DNA from: Paenibacillus jilunlii
GTDB lineage: Bacteria > Bacillota > Bacilli > Paenibacillales > Paenibacillaceae
DNA: 64,000 bases
Direction: 5' to 3'
Assembly: GCF_900102965.1 (NCBI RefSeq)
Contig: NZ_FNGM01000001.1
Span: 726,294-790,293 of the forward strand
Shown: positions 60,250-64,000 of the stretch, piece after piece
Position numbering within the stretch: the stretch's first letter is position 1
Layout of the letters: the number at the start of each line of letters is the position of its first letter
Made by a program: the position numbers and the translations under genes
The notes under the pieces: model-generated
The model's database searches: none
The model's input: only the letters and a program-made list of their open reading frames with translations
What the model was told of the DNA's origin: nothing

Positions 60250-63200
60250 TTGACAACTGCACCAAATACCAAGCTGTCGATTCAAAAGGGAGACTTAACC
60301 TTTACATTTTTGGAGAGCGGTGACCTGTATCAGGCTTTCGGCGGCAAAATGATGATCAATCAGCTGTTGGCCAGCAGCGTAGATGGAGCCCCGGGCAATC
60401 TATATGCAAGGCTTCATCTGGCCGATGGAATCCAGGCGTTTCCGCTGCTCGGCGTAAAATCTGCCAGCAGGTTCCGCCAGGATGGCGGCCGCCTGCTGTG
60501 GCAGGGTGAGATTGCAGCGGATCAGGCTGGAACAGGCCTGGAGAATGCGATCCGGTATCAGGTTGTTTTTTCAATGGCGGATAACGGGGTATGGTTCTGG
60601 GATGTCGCCATCGACGGGGCCGGAGTGCCTTTGGATGTGATCTATACCCAGGATGTAGGGATAGCCTCCCCCGGCGCTGTTACCAGTAATGAGGCCTATC
60701 TGTCCCAATATATTGACCACACCGTTTTTGAAGATAAAGCTAAAGGATATGTGGTATGTTCCCGCCAGAACCAGCCGCAGGACGGAAAGTTTCCGTATCT
60801 TCAGCAGGGACTGCTGAGCGGCGCTGCGGGTTATTCCACCGATGGCTTCCAGTTTTTCGGCCTTTCCTACAAAGAGACCAATGAGCCGGAAGCCTTGTCC
60901 CAGGCCAAGCTTGCAAATGAAGTATACCAGTATGAATTTGCCTTCACTGCGCTGCAGTCTCCGCAGGTTCAGCTGGAAGGGCAGGCCCGGTTCACTTTCT
61001 ACGGACTGTTCCGGGAGGATCACCCGGCTGCAATTACGGAAATGGAGTATGAAGCTTCTGTGCAGGAGGCTTGGCAGCAGGTCCAGTCTCTGGGCAGTGT
61101 CTCTGCTGAGGGGCAATGGCTGAACCGTGTATCCGTAAATCCCCGGATTGGTGCTCCGCTGCAGACATTGCCGCTGACCGAAGCCGAGCTGGATTCACTG
61201 TTCCCGCACAAGTTCCAAGAGGAACGGGACGGGGGCAAGCTTCTGGCCTTCTTCACCGGGGGCTATGAGCATGTCGTGCTGAAGGATAAAGAGCTGCTTG
61301 TGGAGCGTCCGCACGGCCATATTCTGATGAGCGGGGATAATGCGCGTCTGAACCCGGAAGTCATAACCACAACCTCCTACATGTATGGTATCTTCAATTC
61401 ACAAGTGGTCATCGGCAATACCAATTTTAATAAAATGATGTCCAATGCCCGTAGTGCATTGAATATCTTCAAAACTTCGGGACAGCGCATTTATGTGTAT
61501 ACGGAGGATCAATATCATCTGCTGACCATGCCTTCCCTGTACGAGATCGGCTTCAATTATGTGCGCTGGTATTACAAAACAGCCTCGGATACCCTGGTGA
61601 TTACCAATTACACTACCATGGATGAACCTGAGATTAGACTGCATGTCCGTTCTGTTAGCGGCATCGCTTACCGCTTCCTGATCACGAACCAGATTACTAT
61701 GAATGTAGCGGAATATGAGGTTCCTTATGAAGTGTCACAAGATGCCGCAGAGGGAACATTGACCTTCCGCGCGGCGAAGTCGGGGACAAGTGCGGAAGTA
61801 TACCCTGAGCTGTCCTACCGGATGCATTTGAACGGTGCGGTGTACCGCCTGGGAGATGAGTCCTTCCTGGTGGATGGTCCCGCTCAGGGCAGCGCATCAC
61901 TTGTGGTTATGGAGCTGGAGGAGAGCAAGGAATGGACTCTGGCGCTGCAGGGTCTGCTGGATGGCAAGGAACGTCCGCTTAGCCCGGCATCTTTTGAAAC
62001 AGAGGTTGCACGGTACCGCGAATTTTTTGCCGGAGTGATGAATGGCTTCAAGCTGACGCAGCCCGGCGGCGGAGAAGGGGAGCTGTTCAAGGTGAACGCG
62101 CTGGCCTGGTGGTATACCCATAATATGCTCGTTCACTATTCTGTGCCTCATGGTCTGGAACAGTACGGCGGTGCTGCATGGGGAACCCGCGACGTCTGTC
62201 AGGGTCCTGTGGAATATTTCCTGGCCACCCACAAATATGAGCAGGTGCGGGAAATCCTGCTGACGGTATTTGCCCATCAGTATGAGGATGACGGCAGCTG
62301 GCCGCAATGGTTCATGTTCGACAAGTATACGCATGTCCAGCAGGAGGAGAGCCACGGGGATATCATCGTTTGGCCGCTGAAAGTGTTGGGCGATTATCTG
62401 CGGGCCACACAAGATTACGCCGTTCTGGATGTGCAGCTTCCGTATACCCGCAGGCACAGTTTCGATTTTACGGAACAAACTGCTTCGCTGCGTGAACATG
62501 CGCTCAAAGAGCTGAATTATATCAAAACTAACTTCCTGCATGATACCTATCTGTCCTCCTACGGCGACGGGGACTGGGACGATACGCTGCAGCCGGCCAA
62601 TGCCCAGCTTAAGCAATACATGGTCAGCAGCTGGACGGTGGCCTTGACGTATCAGACCGTGCTTGGGCTGTCAAACGTTCTTCAGAATGTGGACGCTGCA
62701 TGGTCTGGAGAACTGCGTCAACTGGCGGAAGGCATCAAGGGAGACTTCAACCGTTATATGCTGGGTACCGATGTGATTCCCGGCTTCCTGTACTTCGAAG
62801 ATCCGGCCGATGCCAAGCTGCTGCTGCATCCTGAAGATAAGGAGACCGGCATCCAGTACCGTCTGCTGCCCATGACCCGCAGCATGATTGGCGAGCTGCT
62901 GACTCCGGAGCAGATGGAAGAGCACTATAAGCTGATCCAGGAGCAGTTCCTCTGTCCGGACGGAGTGCGTCTGATGAATCATCCGGCACAGTATGCCGGA
63001 GGTGTCAGCCTGCACTTCAAACGTGCGGAGCAGGCGGCGAATTTCGGCCGCGAGATTGGTCTGCAATATGTGCATGCCCATATCCGCTTTGTAGAGGCGA
63101 TGGCCAAGATCGGCAAACGGGATCAGGTATGGAAAGGGCTGGCCGTCATTAACCCGATCGGCATCCGTGATGCGGTGCCGAATGCGGAGCTGCGGCAGAG

Positions 63201-63636
63201 CAATGCTTATTTCAGCAGCTCGGACGGTAAATTCGCCAACCGGTATGAGGCGCAGGAGCGCTTTGCCGAGCTGCGTGACGGTTCCGTTCCGGTCAAAGGC
63301 GGCTGGAGAATTTATTCCAGCGGTCCGGGGATTTACATGAACCAGCTGATCGCAAATGTACTGGGCATCCGCGAAGACAGCGGGGATCTAATCATCGATC
63401 CGGTATTGCCGGACGAACTGGACGGTACCCGTCTGGACTTCGATTACGCCGGGGCACCAACGGCATTTGTCTACCATTGCTCCCAAGGCGGACTCCGATC
63501 CGTCAAGGTGAACGGCCAGGAGGTTCAGGCAGAACGGCTGAACAATCCGTACCGCTTGGGCGGACTGCGGATCAAGCGGGCTGACTTTGACCGTCTGCGC
63601 AGCACAGAAGACACGGTTGTAGACATTTATATGTAA
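60250..63636 (+). CDS. GH94 1,2-beta-oligoglucan phosphorylase
   Basis: A 1128-residue GH94 phosphorylase of the size and architecture of the sophoro-oligosaccharide phosphorylases (Listeria SOGP), which cleave beta-1,2-glucan oligomers with phosphate to glucose 1-phosphate. An N-terminal beta-sandwich (about 1-280), linker and alpha-barrel domain (about 600-1000) follow. The catalytic-acid region is GDGDWDDTLQP with Asp775 to Asp778; ALAWWYTHNMLVHYSVPHGLEQYGG and RPHGHILMSGDNA are family regions, and the phosphate site likely uses the His/Thr near 62100-62300. It starts with TTG behind AAGGAAGTG. The specificity is inferred from synteny. Confidence 0.87.
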   Translation: MTTAPNTKLSIQKGDLTFTFLESGDLYQAFGGKMMINQLLASSVDGAPGNLYARLHLADGIQAFPLLGVKSASRFRQDGGRLLWQGEIAADQAGTGLENAIRYQVVFSMADNGVWFWDVAIDGAGVPLDVIYTQDVGIASPGAVTSNEAYLSQYIDHTVFEDKAKGYVVCSRQNQPQDGKFPYLQQGLLSGAAGYSTDGFQFFGLSYKETNEPEALSQAKLANEVYQYEFAFTALQSPQVQLEGQARFTFYGLFREDHPAAITEMEYEASVQEAWQQVQSLGSVSAEGQWLNRVSVNPRIGAPLQTLPLTEAELDSLFPHKFQEERDGGKLLAFFTGGYEHVVLKDKELLVERPHGHILMSGDNARLNPEVITTTSYMYGIFNSQVVIGNTNFNKMMSNARSALNIFKTSGQRIYVYTEDQYHLLTMPSLYEIGFNYVRWYYKTASDTLVITNYTTMDEPEIRLHVRSVSGIAYRFLITNQITMNVAEYEVPYEVSQDAAEGTLTFRAAKSGTSAEVYPELSYRMHLNGAVYRLGDESFLVDGPAQGSASLVVMELEESKEWTLALQGLLDGKERPLSPASFETEVARYREFFAGVMNGFKLTQPGGGEGELFKVNALAWWYTHNMLVHYSVPHGLEQYGGAAWGTRDVCQGPVEYFLATHKYEQVREILLTVFAHQYEDDGSWPQWFMFDKYTHVQQEESHGDIIVWPLKVLGDYLRATQDYAVLDVQLPYTRRHSFDFTEQTASLREHALKELNYIKTNFLHDTYLSSYGDGDWDDTLQPANAQLKQYMVSSWTVALTYQTVLGLSNVLQNVDAAWSGELRQLAEGIKGDFNRYMLGTDVIPGFLYFEDPADAKLLLHPEDKETGIQYRLLPMTRSMIGELLTPEQMEEHYKLIQEQFLCPDGVRLMNHPAQYAGGVSLHFKRAEQAANFGREIGLQYVHAHIRFVEAMAKIGKRDQVWKGLAVINPIGIRDAVPNAELRQSNAYFSSSDGKFANRYEAQERFAELRDGSVPVKGGWRIYSSGPGIYMNQLIANVLGIREDSGDLIIDPVLPDELDGTRLDFDYAGAPTAFVYHCSQGGLRSVKVNGQEVQAERLNNPYRLGGLRIKRADFDRLRSTEDTVVDIYM

Positions 63637-63666
63637 GCATAGATAAACCATAAGCAACACAATTAC

Positions 63667-63728
63667 AAAAAAAGCGGTCAGTGATGCGGGCATCCCATAG
63701 GATGCCAGGCGCTCACTGGCCGCTTTTT
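63667..63728. terminator. Bidirectional terminator between GH94 and trpS
   Basis: AAAAGCGGTCAGTGA and TCACTGGCCGCTTTT form a stem with an inner GGCATCC, GGATGCC hairpin. A-run and T-run lie on the two sides, serving the GH94 gene and the leftward trpS. Confidence 0.9.
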
Positions 63729-63772
63729 ATTTTATTTTCTTCTTAAGAATAAGAGCTCCGGCAGAGTCAGCA

Positions 63773-64000
63773 TCAGAGGACACCTCTTTCCATTACAGAG
63801 TGGCTGAAATAATCGAGCTTCATCGCTTCACGGACTTCCTTCATCGTCTCTTTGGCGATCCCCTGGGCGCGCTGTGTTCCGGTAATCAGTATTTCGTTCA
63901 CCAGATGCGGCCGTACGGCATAATAGGCCCGGCGTTCCCGCATCGGTGAAATCAGCTGCTCCAATGCCATGGTGATCCGTTCCTTACAGGCTGAGCAGCC
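63773..64000 (-). CDS. trpS: Tryptophanyl-tRNA synthetase, C-terminal part (continues beyond window)
   Basis: Only the last 75 residues are present; the gene enters the window from the right. The frame reads GCSACKERITMALEQLISPMRERRAYY, then PHLVNEILITGTQRAQGIAKETMKEVREAMKL, which is the helical C-terminus of bacterial TrpS, with GC-x2-CKE and PMRERR as typical landmarks. TrpS charges tRNA-Trp with tryptophan. A T-box leader or start cannot be seen. It ends on a terminator shared with the GH94 gene. Confidence 0.8.
   Translation of the reverse strand, partial: GCSACKERITMALEQLISPMRERRAYYAVRPHLVNEILITGTQRAQGIAKETMKEVREAMKLDYFSHSVMERGVL

Overview
The window reads as chromosomal DNA of a Paenibacillus-like, endospore-forming Firmicute. 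The evidence is the moderate GC content, strong AGGAGG-type ribosome sites with frequent GTG and TTG starts, a DesK/DesR cold-sensing pair, ThiXYZ and TcyABC transporters close to the Bacillus subtilis ones, an SLH protein, and a beta-1,2-glucan catabolic locus like that of Listeria. This placement is inferred from gene content; no rRNA is present. No tRNA, CRISPR array, prophage or insertion sequence was recognised.

Layout. 1-900: a 51-bp tandem repeat and two gene remnants (a possible membrane-protein tail and a frameshifted LuxR-type HTH). 0.9-5.3 kb: an MFS exporter, then a fatty acid desaturase with a DesR-like palindrome, and desK-desR. 5.4-13.5 kb: a five-gene operon of SWIM zinc finger, HEAT-like, MoxR AAA+, DUF5682-like and VWA proteins, whose function is not established; it is the best candidate for an undescribed system. 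13.6-16.9 kb: an archaeal/fungal-type aspartate-semialdehyde dehydrogenase, a tiny basic protein, RluF and a lipoprotein. 17.1-19.5 kb: MarR plus an ABC exporter. 19.6-24.9 kb: the leftward thiZ-thiX-thiY-thiM-thiD-thiE operon behind a TPP riboswitch. 25-27.5 kb: a cystine-type ABC importer. 27.6-30.6 kb: SLH protein, Fur, an AIM24-family protein, a small basic protein and a second 51-bp hairpin repeat array. 30.6-36.8 kb: an AraC regulator divergent from a sugar or polyol cluster (two TIM-barrel isomerases, two Gfo/Idh/MocA dehydrogenases, an APH-fold kinase). 36.9-43 kb: HXXEE protein, an orphan OppD, a GH43 remnant, a second-locus FabF, an XRE/MmyB regulator, a CitA-type citrate synthase and a small putative spore structural protein. 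43-53 kb: ExoA, serine hydrolase, VanZ-RDD protein, a secreted Ala/Lys-rich peptide next to a histidine-kinase remnant, an M29 aminopeptidase, an AT-rich XRE-TPR gene, an ECF sigma/anti-sigma pair and a GNAT enzyme. 53.3-63.7 kb: SBP, two permeases, LacI, GH3 and GH94, matching the known sophoro-oligosaccharide pathway, with LacI-type palindromes at both promoters. The window ends inside trpS on the minus strand.

How the genes work together. DesK should sense membrane rigidity and activate the desaturase through DesR. The thi operon imports a pyrimidine precursor and joins it to thiazole under TPP feedback. The last locus imports beta-1,2-gluco-oligosaccharides, phosphorolyses them to glucose 1-phosphate and hydrolyses the residual sophorose, induced through LacI. 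Two repeat arrays 30 kb apart share the same 51-bp period and a hairpin whose stem differs by compensated base-pair changes, so they belong to one structured repeat family.
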